Source: Scenedesmus sp. ARA3
Lineage: Eukaryota > Chlorophyta > Chlorophyceae > Sphaeropleales > Scenedesmaceae
Reading direction: 5' to 3'
DNA: 56,064 nt
NCBI GenBank assembly: GCA_004335835.1
Contig: RWJK01000945.1
Span: forward strand, 1 to 56,064
The notes under the pieces are model-generated. The model saw only the letters and a program-made list of their open reading frames with translations, ran no database searches and was not told the DNA's origin. Below, piece after piece: positions 24,328-34,700 of the stretch. Position numbers and translations under genes: made by a program. How positions within the stretch are numbered: position 1 is the first letter of the stretch; the number at the start of each line of letters is the position of its first letter.

Positions 24328-25188
24328 CGATGGCGACGGCAGCTGACGTGGCCCCATGCACGCACATCCAGCCTAAAGGCGGAAACAGTGAAAAGCAGAA
24401 ACACAGCCAGTGCAAGCACCCCGATACCATTGATACCTGGACAAAAACATACGTTCAAATGCGTCAAGGTTTGAAGAATGTACATGGAGGCTTTCCCAAC
24501 AAATGCATAGCGCGGCAGGGCGTGGTTTTGCTGCAGAAATACCTCCTCTTGACTGATGCGGGCTCACCCCTCAGTGTTCGGATGGTGCCGTCGTTCTTGT
24601 AGGAGTTTTTGCCATCCAAGTAGATCTTGCGCGCCTCCGCATAGGGAGGGTTGTCGCTGGTGCCAATGGTAGACTGCGTGCAGCAGCACAGTGCACAGTG
24701 GAGGATGCGGCAGTACAGCAGCAGCAGGGTCAGCCCACCCAGCACTGCAGTGCTGCACTGCAGTACCGGGAAACACCCGTGTGTCTGTGTCTGTCTGTTG
24801 CAGTGTACAGCAGTGCTGTGCAATGTGTTGCAGTGGTGCCCACCTTGATGTCGCAGATGTCTGTGCTGAGCCTCAGGTAGCCTGGCGCCAGCAGCAGCCA
24901 GCAGCAGCAGCAACAGCAACAATCTTGTGACAAGCAGTTGACTGTGCATGTTCAGCCTTTGATGAGAGACACTTCTGCTGGAAAAAGTAGCTGTGGAGAT
25001 AACGATCGGCTTCAATGTACTAGGTACGTATTGTGCAGCTTACCTCCGACTTTTGAGCCAAATGTGTAGCCTGGTGCATGCTCAATCTGGCCGCCAGTGG
25101 TGTCTGGCGTTGTGTTGGCTGCTGCAACCGCTGCACAAGCCATCAACGTGAGCAGCAGCATGCTCAACCTCATCATGTAAGACGACAT
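21107..25188 (-). CDS. FEA1/H43-like iron-assimilation periplasmic protein
   Basis: Minus-strand exons in order: 25188-25044, 24881-24844, 24673-24568, 24280-24176, 23935-23792, 22533-22410, 22110-21909 and 21412-21107 (TGA); all phases join, giving about 390 residues. The N-terminus starts MSSYMMRLSMLLLTLMACAA, a signal peptide. Segments such as MYAEYFGTAAFLD, YLLHELDEAADKI, GAPHNIDETWAIYVGE, KYAELMDRAVAAKDQETLQ and EGYMFFRTIEPFIAR resemble the algal FEA1/high-CO2-inducible H43 family, secreted proteins induced by iron lack. Acidic and His residues (HEL, PHNIDE) could bind metal. The C-terminus is hydrophobic (GMLVAAVIALLVVGMF), which looks like a GPI-anchor or membrane tail. I recall the family from motifs only, so the family call is moderate. 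Introns 5 and 7 hold duplicated exon edges. Confidence 0.62.
21509..21565 (-). repeat. Duplicate of exon 8 start inside intron 7 (FEA1-like)
   Basis: The complement reads YMFFRTIEP preceded by an acceptor-like CCAG, matching the real exon 8 start at 21371-21414 (EGYMFFRTIEP). It then runs into triplet sequence, so it is an edge copy rather than a full exon. Confidence 0.75.
21721..21792. repeat. 24-bp minisatellite x3
   Basis: Three exact copies of a 24-bp unit beginning CTCAGGGGATGCCCTAAACC lie in intron 7 of the FEA1-like gene, right beside the duplicated exon 7 donor (21787-21830 against 21904-21950). The unit starts with sequence similar to the intron start, so it may have grown from that duplication. 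Confidence 0.85.
23001..23862 (-). repeat. Four-copy tandem array of exon 5 end plus donor (FEA1-like)
   Basis: The last ~80 bp of exon 5, its donor and following intron occur at 23781-23862 (real), 23513-23600, 23262-23345 and 23003-23082, periods 251-268 bp. Three copies keep the frame HELDEAADKI plus DRKLSAADG; the copy at 23513 has a frameshift and a stop. All four retain G/GTGAGC. Confidence 0.85.
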
Positions 25189-26033
25189 ATGTGTGGTGGT
25201 GGCGGAATGTAGCTTGGAATTGACGAGCAAACCCAGTGATCTCTCTGGGATGGAAGCACCACGAAACCCTGCAAACCAAAGCGTTACAAAGAAGAAAGCA
25301 GCCGCGCAGCAGGTGTGCAAGCAAGTGTTTTGCTATTTGCTACAGTGTATGCATATAAAGTTTTGATCGCAATGTCACGGGGCACGCGCACACGCATGTG
25401 AAGCGTGTGCCGGGCACGCCCAAATGCCTCCAACGTTCGATGGCAGTTTTGCCCTTAACAACAAACTTAGCAGGTTATTGCAAGAGCTTTTCATACAGTT
25501 GCATGTTGATGTCTTCAAGTCCGCTGCTTGCTCAATGATTCATACCTGCTGGTGTAACCAGCAGTACTAGTACTGCTCTGCTCAGCAGACCCAAGTTGGC
25601 ACTGACGCTAGGGCCGATGATGGTCTGCACTTAACCCTCGGATACAGCCATGTCAAAATCACAGCATGGTAGCATTCAGGTCCCATCGCGCCGTGTTTGT
25701 CAAAGTGCGGCGGTGGAATGTGTGCAGGTGCTACAGCAGCATCACACTGATGACAGGCAGCATGGTGCTGCTGGGCTGGCAGCACAGCTGCAACTGCCTC
25801 AGTCAGGCATGGTGCAGCGCTAGCTGTAGAACCCTTATTTCTGATGCAAAAGCAGTGAAAGCGAGATAGTGTAACCGTTGACAACAGCTGGCCGTTCTGC
25901 CACCCGTGCCTGAGCACGTGTTGTCAGCTGGGTGGTTCCGAAAGCGACATACCGTCTGTTGCTGCCATAAAGCTCGCAAAAAGATGATCAAACAAACTAG
26001 CAATTCATTGAACATTATTCAGTCTCAACCAGC
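25189..26033. other. Divergent promoter region: FEA1-like (-) and XPT (+)
   Basis: About 845 bp with no supported exon. It holds both 5' UTRs and promoters. A TATA-like CATATAAAG lies near 25351-25360. Confidence 0.5.
25383..25394 (+). promoter_or_regulatory. Candidate iron-response motifs upstream of FEA1-like gene
   Basis: CACGCG and CACACG lie side by side about 195-206 bp upstream of the ATG; a further CACACG core is on the opposite strand near 25404. These hexamers are the ones I recall for Fe-response elements of Chlamydomonas FOX1. The match is short and could be chance. Confidence 0.35.
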
Positions 26034-28022
26034 ATGGCGGACATCAAGCGTCCGTGGTCATATGAGCAGGTGCACGAAATAGTGCGGCAAGCAGTAGACG
26101 AAGCTGCCTTTTGGGACGACTGGCGCCCTACTCTGATCATCTGTATAGCAGCTGGAGGGTGAGCGGAACGGTTTGCTATTGCTGCGGCCAGCCTCGAGTA
26201 CTGCAGCAGGAGCAGCAGCTGAACAGCAGGAGGAGCAGTAGTCATGCTGCTGAGGCAACATCACACCTGTTCCAGCCAACCTTACCTCTTTCGCATCAGC
26301 TTATCATGTTTAAAGGCAGAAAAGAGACACGCCTCACGTTGCAGCTGGCACTGCCACAGCGTCACCAACACTCCAGCTGCACATCCTGCAAGCGTGTGCC
26401 ACCAGCTCAGTCTACCATCCCCTGCTCTGTTGACCCTCAATTCAACCACTCCACATCGTTGCCCGGTTGTGCTGCCAGTTACGTTCAACTCAAGCACCTT
26501 ACATCACCGGGCCACAGCACTCCTGCTGCCCGCTGTACCACACCTCCTCCTTTGCTCGACTCCCTGGAAGGCTGCATCTTCGTTCCCACCCGCATCTTGC
26601 ATCCCTGCCTCAAGCACCTTGCAACAAAAACAAAGCCTGCTGCTCTGCTGCCGCCTGCACATACTCCTACCACTGTCGGTCCCACCTCCCTGCAGCTTCG
26701 TGCCCACGCGCATCCTGCGCTCCTGCCTCAAGCACCTTGCATCAAAACCAAAGCCTGCTGCTCTGCTGCCGCCTGTACATACTCCTACCACTGCCACCTC
26801 CTTGCAGCTTTGTCCCCACGCGAATCTTGCGCTCCTGCCTCAAGCACCGCTACGGCTGCAACATACCCATCCAGACCATCGGGCTGCAGCTGTATGATGT
26901 GGACGGCTGTGACCCCGAAACCTCACCGGTGCAGCGCGTGCAGTGGCTGGCATATGGCACAGGGCCTGGGCAGGTGCTGCTGCAGGGGCACCGCATCCTG
27001 ATTGTGGATGAGGTGAGAAACAGCACTGCCTAGCAGAGTTTGAAGAGCCACGGCCGCAAACAGCACACCTTGCAAGAGCATAAGGGAACAGAATGCTCAC
27101 TGACATGTCTAGATGGCACCGCCGCTGCCATGACTGCGTGCGACGACTGCTGCGGGGAGGCTGCTGCACCTGGGGTGTTCAGCACCAACGCGCTTTCATG
27201 AGCTGTGGGGCTGCAGCTCTGTAGAGGTGCTAGGCATGGTGCAGTGGCAGCAAGCTGGCGTCTGAACACGCACAGCAGCTGCGGCCACGCCGTACTCCTG
27301 TTTCTTCAACATACAAGATTCATGCACCATCTTAACCCTACAGGTAGCAGCACTCAGCACCTCCTGACGTGCCATGATGCCACTTCATCTACACCTGCAT
27401 GGTACATGCCTGGGCAAGAGAAGTGGCCTGAGCCTCGCCTGCTGCAATGCACTTCTTACCATAACAGGTTGACGACAGCCGCAAGACGCTTGCTCACGCG
27501 GTCGCGGAGCTGCAAGCAGACATTGCAGCAGAGCGCACAGCATTCAAGCTGGCGGCTGCTGAAAACAGCTCCAGCAGCAGCAGCAGCAGCAGCTGGCAGG
27601 AGCCGCAGCTGGGTGTGTTTGTGCTGCACAACAAGCTGCGCCCAAAGCTGGCTGCGCTGCCGGAGGAGCTAATGCGCGGCAGGTGGGCGGGGCAGCGCAG
27701 CAACTGTTGCTATGATGTTCTAGTACATGCAAGGCATGCAGCTGAGGACATGGGGCGCTGCTGCTCCCCATGGGGCGCATGCAAGGTTTCCACACATGAA
27801 GTGTGCTTTTTGAGCTGCTGAGGACATGCACATGTATAAGTGTTGGGTTGCTGCTAAATCTGTCTGAGGAGCGGCCAAGGTGCACAGTGGCCGAGAATGT
27901 GTTGGTGCAGCAAGTTGTGCGCAGCTGCGTTGTGTCAGTGCTAGGGCTGTGGTGCTGCTGCCACAAGGTATTAGAGGCCTACCAAGCTACAGATCAGCAG
28001 TAGAGTGTCAGAGTGTCCGCCA

Positions 28023-28063
<41 letters not shown>

Positions 28064-28544
28064 AGGTACTGGAGTGGTCTGGACATCCCCAACTGCTGGT
28101 GCAAGTACCCCTGGGATGCAGAAGCCATCTACGAGCACACAGACAAAGGTGGGGCCAGCTGCCAGCATCTCCTAGTTGCTGTGCCTCAGTGACGTCGGAC
28201 CGGCTTTGCCGACAAGCAACCATGCCCGCAAGCTGGCCATGGCAAAAGGCACTCTTACAAGCAAAGTGAATTTAGCCTACTACACACCTTCCACGTGGCA
28301 TATTTATTGTATGCTGCTGTGTGCTGTTGCTGCATGTGCTGCAGCGGAGGCTGCGGGCCTGCCAGGCAGGGTTGGTGGCAAGGACAACAGCAGCGGCAGC
28401 AGGGCAAAGCGCCAGAGCAGCGGGTGCCCTCCCGTGGCAGCAGCACACCAACAGCAGCAGCAGTATGTGGCTAAAGGGTCAGCTGCACAGCACAATGGCA
28501 ATGGAATTGCTAACGGCGCGCACGCTTTGCTGAATGGTGCCTGA
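26034..28544 (+). CDS. Xanthine (hypoxanthine) phosphoribosyltransferase, Xpt1-like
   Basis: A purine-salvage enzyme that makes XMP (or IMP/GMP) from base and PRPP in the cytosol. Exons: 26034-26158 (ATG), 26808-27012, 27468-27682, 28066-28148 and 28345-28544 (TGA); phases 2, 0, 2, 1 all join, giving about 275 residues. Order of motifs: PTLIICIAAGG, then GFVPTRILRSCLKHR, NIPIQTIGLQLYD, and ILIVDEVDDSRKTL, the PRPP-binding loop spanning the exon 2/3 junction. FVLHNKLRPKLAALP and KYPWDAEAIYEHT follow. This order and wording closely parallel yeast Xpt1. Algal additions are a serine run in exon 3 and a low-complexity C-terminal tail of about 65 residues (exon 5). The exon 4 acceptor is a (CTG)n tract ending CAG. 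Intron 1 holds two extra copies of the exon 2 start. Confidence 0.85.
26569..26850 (+). repeat. Three tandem copies of the exon 2 start (XPT)
   Basis: The acceptor plus exon start (CTTCGTGCCCACGCGCATC and following CTCAAGCACC) appears at about 26569-26620, 26690-26745 and at the real exon (26803-26850). Spacer sequence around GCCTGCTGCTCTGCTGCCGC is repeated as well. Only the last copy continues into the coding sequence. Confidence 0.85.
28024..28064. repeat. (CTG)n acceptor tract, XPT intron 3
   Basis: About 13 CTG units lead into CTGCAG, and exon 4 starts at 28066. Confidence 0.8.
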
Positions 28545-29700
28545 TGTGTACGGTGACAGTGGCTGAGGATACATACTGTTTGTGAGAGACCTGCAGAGCA
28601 GACCAATGGTAGCGGTGCGCGGCTGGTTCAAAACTCATGCAGGAGGGATGTTAATTGGTACAGCAGCAGGAGTGTACCTGTGCGATCCTGGTGCCGCAGC
28701 ACAAGCCGTGACCTGAAGCACACAAACTTTGAACTCAACTCGGTGGCGTGGCGCAAGATATTTCCATCGTGATGATGCCTGTCTGCATGACCCAGTTGCG
28801 GCATATGCACCGCATCCACATCTGCAGCGTGTGTGGGGCGCACAAAACCCTCCACAACACCGGATGGCAGGGCTTGATTGTGACCTATCGCATTATTCTG
28901 GTGTGTGTGCTTGTTATACTGGGCCAGGGAGGCAGACACATGCAAACTGCAAGGTGGCCCACAGCTGCATGCATACGAAGCAATCATCCTGTTACTTTTC
29001 AATGCCTTGTGGGTGGCACGCCCTGCCCATCTACTGGAGCCGAGTCTGTGAAGCTGCAGTGACCGTTTGTCACGTGGCTGTCGTGCTGTAGCCTGCATCA
29101 CACATTACACTATAATGTGTACTAGTAGTAGCTGTTACTGGCCAGAGGCTGGCAGCTGACTGCACTGCAACCACTGCAGTCATCCGCCCCTGGAGCTTCG
29201 TGGCACAGTTCGCTGCGCGTTTACACCGATGCCAAGTACCGTTGTGCATGGTGCCGATGGCCCATGTTCACACTGACCAGACATTTCTCAGCCGTAGTTC
29301 AGTACACGCTTGCAGCCACGGTTTTATGTGTTGGTTGTGCCACTGCTGTGGTCAGCTCCGTCGTCGCTGATGGTATTATTGGTGCTGTTTGGGACTGGTG
29401 CTGCAGCTCACTGTTGGTACTGATCAGTACCACACCTTTTGGAATTGAACTGGACTGACTGGCTATCAGCGCTTCAAACGCATGTCAGAGCACTTGCTTG
29501 CTAGAAGGTACTCACAACACAGCTAGAAGGGTATGTTACAACACGAGCCGTCCCGGGCCGGCTGCAGCTGTGAACCAGCGCTGACATTTAGCTGTGGCAG
29601 CCGGGTGCCACCCTGAGGCTGCGCCTCAACAGCAAGAGCGTCTCTGATGGCAAAGGACCCACCAACGCCACTTTCCTCTGTATCCCTCAAACCGCGCCAA
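28545..29700. other. Convergent intergenic region
   Basis: Between the 3' ends of XPT (+) and petJ (-). Several short open frames exist on both strands but none has splice support or a recognisable product. Probably 3' UTRs and decayed sequence. Confidence 0.45.
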
Positions 29701-31507
29701 TCACCACTTGTCGCCAGACGCCTGGTCGTACACATAGGCAGCAACTGCAAGCACAGAGGTAGGAAAGCAGCACGGGTGAGGAACAGTGTCAGCGCATTAC
29801 GCAGTGCAGTGCAATGCAACACATGCATGGTCCCGCTTCATGACATTCACGCACGCAACCTCAAGCTACATCTTGATCCCATCACTGCTGTAACGGCAGT
29901 TGTGCAAAGCAAGCACAAAGCGAAGCTGACTGCAGCTTGCCCAGCCAACAGCCCCGAGCCAGCAACCCCCACCTGCTGCGATCTCGTCATCGTCCAGAGT
30001 GCCCGACCAGGCAGGCATGGCTCCCTTGCCGTTCTCAACCTGGCAGCAGCAGCAGCAGCAACAGCAGCAACGTCAGCCAGTGCACTGCAGCACTTTAAAG
30101 TGCAAAAATTTGTGCAAGTGTTCATCCGGCTTCCAACCTTATGTCAAGCAGCATCCACGTCACGGCGGCACAAACTGGTATTCAAGCCTGCAGCAGGTGC
30201 AGCCGCCGCCGGCAATGCAAGTCCCTAAGCAGCAGCAGGCACACAGCAAGGGCTGTCAGCCACCAACTGTACATGCCGTGTGGCAGGGGTGCTGCACAGT
30301 GAGGCATCACACATTCCACACGACATTGCCATGCCACAGAGCAAGTCTCAGGTATCACCGTAGGCATGCAGGTCACCTTGCTGCAGGCTGGAATCCAGCA
30401 CAAACAAGCCAGGAGCCAGCCCATGCAACAGCATCAAGCTTCTAGCCACACATGCCGCTGCTGTTGTTTGCGGAGCTGCGGGCGAGCCTTCATACCGCGG
30501 CGCGCAGCAGGCGCTTCTGGCGGGTTGCTCTGGAGGCGATAAGAGCAGCAGCAACAAGCCTTGGGCTGCTGCGCGCGATGTGAACGACTTGGGTTCACAG
30601 CGTGCTATGCAGCAAACGCAGCAACCTGGCAGCTTGATACAAAAAAGCAAAGCAAAAGCTAAAGGAATACAGTGAGTGAGTGAGTGACTACCCAGGCAGC
30701 TCTGCTCCTCCTGAGTAAATTACTCAACCTGAAGTTGATAGGGTGTGCGTGGCCAGGGGCGGCGCCACACCCTCTATCTGTAAAGGAGTACGTACTTTCA
30801 TGCTGTGCCATCCTACACATGTACACACACAGCGGGCCTCACCTGGTAGGTGATGGCCTCCAGGTTGAAGCCCCCCTGCAGGAACTGCTCCATGGCCGCC
30901 TTGCGCAGCGTGTGGTCGGGAATGACGCTGTTGTTGCCGCCCGCGTGGCAGGCGGCGCAGTTGGCCTCAAAGGTCTGCGGCAACAGGCAACACAGGTAAA
31001 GGTGGAATATGTTCTAAAAGTGCTTGCGACACTGCTTCCACTGAAATGCTTTGGCTGTTTGAGAAGAAGTATCAGGGCTGGCTGTGCCGTGCAGTTGCTG
31101 GCTGCTGGCTCGGGACTCAAGCTACTGCAAGAGCACTGCCGCAGCTGCATGGCACAACATGACGTGTCACTGGGAGCTGGTCTGCTGCGATGGCTCATGC
31201 ACGTTGCTGCACCCACAAGTCACACCCGCAGCTTTCTACACTTGCAGTACAGCTGTACATAAACAGTACAGCTGTACAGCTGTACATCAGCTGCCATACA
31301 GCCTCTCACCTGCTTGCCCAGCGCCAGGTCAGCGCCGGCCTGCGCTGCACTGCTGGACAGCAGCGTGGCGGCAGCCACCAGGGCGGTCAGCGCGCCTGTG
31401 GCAGCAATGCTGGCCCAGGAGTCGGCCTGCCTGTCTGCTGCAGCCTCACTGCGAACAGCCTGGGGCCTGATGCATGCGGCCCTGCCGACCTTGGCGGGGC
31501 CAGCTGC
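29701..31507 (-). CDS. petJ: Cytochrome c6, thylakoid lumen electron carrier
   Basis: Soluble c-type cytochrome that carries electrons from cytochrome b6f to photosystem I, often replacing plastocyanin when copper is scarce. Minus-strand exons: 31507-31310 (5' part), 30974-30843, 30039-29973 and 29744-29701 (TGA); phases 0, 0, 1 join. The presequence shows an Arg/Ala-rich transit region, then a hydrophobic lumen-transfer segment ending SSSAAQAG before the mature start ADLALGKQ. The haem site is CAACH in exon 2, and the axial Met is in GKGAMPAW in exon 3. The C-terminus is AAYVYDQASGDKW. The mature protein is about 89 residues, as usual for the family. The very first coding exon is missing; a candidate ATG at 31692 with donor after 31644 would join in phase but sits too close to the TATA box. 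Confidence 0.9.
30674..30703 (+). repeat. 30-bp match to peroxidase 2 3' end inside petJ intron
   Basis: This stretch (TGAGTGACTACCCAGGCAGC and flanks) matches the sense sequence just past the stop codon of peroxidase 2 (complement of about 11501-11530) with one difference. It lies in petJ intron 2 in opposite orientation to petJ. Confidence 0.6.
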
Positions 31508-31530
31508 CTGCACATGGCGATGTGGAAGGG

Positions 31531-31590
31531 GTTTGGGTGATTAAAGGGATGTTTGGGTGATTAAAGGGATATTTGGGTGATTGGAGGGAT
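31531..31590. repeat. 20-bp minisatellite x3 upstream of petJ exon
   Basis: Three copies of GTTTGGGTGATTAAAGGGAT (the third with three changes) lie in the petJ 5' region or first intron. Confidence 0.85.
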
Positions 31591-31710
31591 GTTTTCGGGC
31601 ATCTGTTGAGGATCTAGCAGCGTTCCTTGAGCGGGAGATCCACTTAAGAACAATTGTGAGATGACTGAGGAATGCCAGAATCGCTCGCTCATCTAGTGCG
31701 CAGAGCGAGC

Positions 31711-31736
31711 TATTTTATATCTTAGGTACTAAGTAC
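31711..31736 (-). promoter_or_regulatory. petJ TATA box and paired GTAC cores
   Basis: On the petJ strand GTAC occurs twice, seven bases apart (31733-31736 and 31726-31729), followed at once by GATATAAAATA. GTAC is the core of copper-response elements that drive cytochrome c6 in Chlamydomonas when copper is lacking. The location fits, but a four-base core is weak evidence. Confidence 0.4.
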
Positions 31737-31739
31737 TGA

Positions 31740-34700
31740 TGAGGTGCAGTTTGGAGTGCCAGCGACACTCGTCGCTGCCCTGGTCACGGTCGATGGCTGC
31801 AGCGGGGGAAGACGCACTGACACGACAACACCGCGATGGCGCGCAGATACAAGAGAGAATGAATGCAAGATCTCCCTGCATAACTTACAGTGGGCCTCAA
31901 GCCAGTGCGGATGGAGCAGTGCATCTTTGTGGGCTGTGCTTTGACTGGTTTGAAATTGAGATGCGTCAAACGAAGCAAGGGCAGGCTGGTGGCAAAGGTT
32001 GGGGATACCGGTGCTTTATGTCAACGTAGGAAGCGCCTCGTGGGACTTGAAGGATGGATCACTGGTAAGCGGTACATGTGCACGCAGCTGTACCATTCTA
32101 CAGCGGCAATGCTGCTCGCGTCCAGCAGCACCTTTACCTTGCGCTGAATCACAAATAAACTGACAAAGGCGCACTAAAGATAGTATTGAGGTGGCGCGGT
32201 CGACCCTTGTGCGCGATTCTCAAACCCCGCACTTTCGTCAAAGTCCTTACCTTTTCACGTATACAGAGAACGGCAGGTTGACAGCCAGTTTCCCTGGGTC
32301 CTGAAGCAAATGAGATTGCATTGCAATTACATGTGCCGGTTGCTGCCAAGGCGCTGGTCAGTGCTCTTCAGAGGACAGCAGGCATTGCTGTGACCTGTGC
32401 TGTCACCCAAGCAGGGTTGCAGGCAGGCAGAACTACCAATCTATCTGAGATAGCGCGTGCAGCCAGGCTGTCAGCATCGAAGACTGCGGAATGGGACATT
32501 CAACTTCCACTGAACGATGGCACAGGCTGTTTGACTATGAGCAGGAGTTGACATTGAGTTTGGCACCCAGCCAAGCCTTGCTGCTGAAGCGTCGTCTTAC
32601 TTGTTTGTGTCGTCTCATTTAGTTAGCCATTGCGTTAAGCAGCAGCATTGTACTACGCAGGGTTACCTGCCCAGCCCGCGAGCGATGCAGGCACCGGGCT
32701 GAGCCCTGGGAATATCATTGCTCAACAGCAGCACAGCGTGGAGAGTTACACGTTTTGGGGAACACCTCCAACACCGCAAGTGCACAGTGTCTCTGTTCAG
32801 TGCACAGCAGTGCGCCAGGCACCACATGCATTTCGTGGAGTTGAAACAACAGCGGTGCGGCCGCAGCACACACTTGTATGCCAGCACACACCACGCCGAC
32901 CGCGGCACGGGCCTAGCAGCCTCGCCTCACCCACTCGTGCCAATCGTACTGCAAACAAACAATCGTACTGCAAACTTCTCAACACGTCAACGACCAAACA
33001 AATACCTTAGGTGTGAAAACAAGCTCGTAGAGTGCTAGGACGGGGTGCTGCCCGCCAGACTCAGATTGATGTAATACTACAGAGAGAAGCAGGAAAGGAG
33101 CGCCACCTTCAAACCACCACGCCTGCCATGGGGAGGCAGCCACATCAGCAGCCTGGCCTCGCTGCACACAGCACACTTGCAAAATGCAAACTCTGTGTCA
33201 ACAGCAAGCATCAGCAGCTGGCCCCAGCTGCTTGGCGAGAAGCAGCTTGGCAGCAGCTGCGCCAGTGCATGGTTGCTCCAGCTGGCGGTTTCAACTCGTA
33301 ACATAGTAACAACGACAACCCGGAAGCCCCTCAAGGAGGCATGCATGGTGGTGATACATGCTGCCCCGTAACAGCAGAATGGCATGCAGTGCATGCAGCA
33401 AGTTTAGTGGTAAACCTGCTGGCAGCACAGCACTGCCACGTGCAGCTGGGCTGCAGCAGCACGTGAGCCTGACACAGAGTGCCAGGGAAGGCGAGGGATG
33501 ACCACAACTGACTGCAGCAGTCAGTGTTGCTGGCGATATATGAGGTGCGGCATGACCCGCAGCTTGTGCAGCTGCTGAGAGGGCTTGATCAGGGCCATGC
33601 CGCAGCGCATGCGGATAGCCACACATGCGCTGCGGCTGCTGCACGTGCCGTGCATGTGCCCACACAAGATGTCATGCACAACCGACAACAGCAGATGCGG
33701 CACCACTCATACCCAAACCCAGCCATGCACAACAGCAGCCGCTGAATACGTCGACACACTGCAACAACAACATGCAACAACAGCACAGCGCCTCCAGGAG
33801 TTGGCTAGCACAGCAGCCAGCCTGCAGCCCTCACTCAGATTTGAAAGAAGGCCGCCATGCAGGGACACCCCCATTGCAGCACTTGTCGCCTAGCCAACAG
33901 GCCTCAGCCCGCATTAGTAGTAGGAGCACAGCAATCTCTGAATAGTATCATGGAATCCCCTTGAGCCGTACGGCGCACAACACACATGCGGTGGGTGCAG
34001 CAATCCCAGCAAAGCGCAGGTGCTGCTTTGACAGGCCACTGCACCCCACACACAGCATGAGCACCATACCGCCAGAATCCCGCCAATGCAGCTAGGTGCG
34101 CAACAAATTTTCACGAGCCCCCATGTAGCAGCTGCATGCATGCCGCAGGAAAATGCATGCCAAGCCTGCTACCCCTACTACCTCCGGCAATGTTTAGTAG
34201 ACAAGGCGATAGTACAAGGGCGCACTAGGGTTTGAAACACCCCAGCTCCCCCGCGCCCGCCGTGTTGCACACATCTTGGCGCTTGCATGCAGGTGTGTTG
34301 AGCAAGCAATGGCCAAGCCTCCCCCAAGTGCTGCCCCAGCGAATAGTAAACAGTGATGAGTAATAGTAACCGATCGGAAACCCTGGCCATGCGCAAGCCA
34401 GCCGCAGGCATACAGCCCTAGCTCCAAGCTAGACTGGCCAGGGAGGGATGCAGATGCATGGCATGCTTACAGCAGCTGCGCGCACACCAAACACGCACAA
34501 ACACAGCAGCAGCAACAGCTGACACCGTCGGACAGCACACGAGCCCGGGCCATCTTGATTTGGACGGAGTCAGGGATGCATTGCCAGAGATGGTTTATGT
34601 GGGAGCTCCATCGCAGCAGCAGCGCACACCAGCGAGTTGCGTCCTCCCACCACGCATCAGCTGTGCGCCGCTGCATGCACTCCTGTTGCACGCACACATG

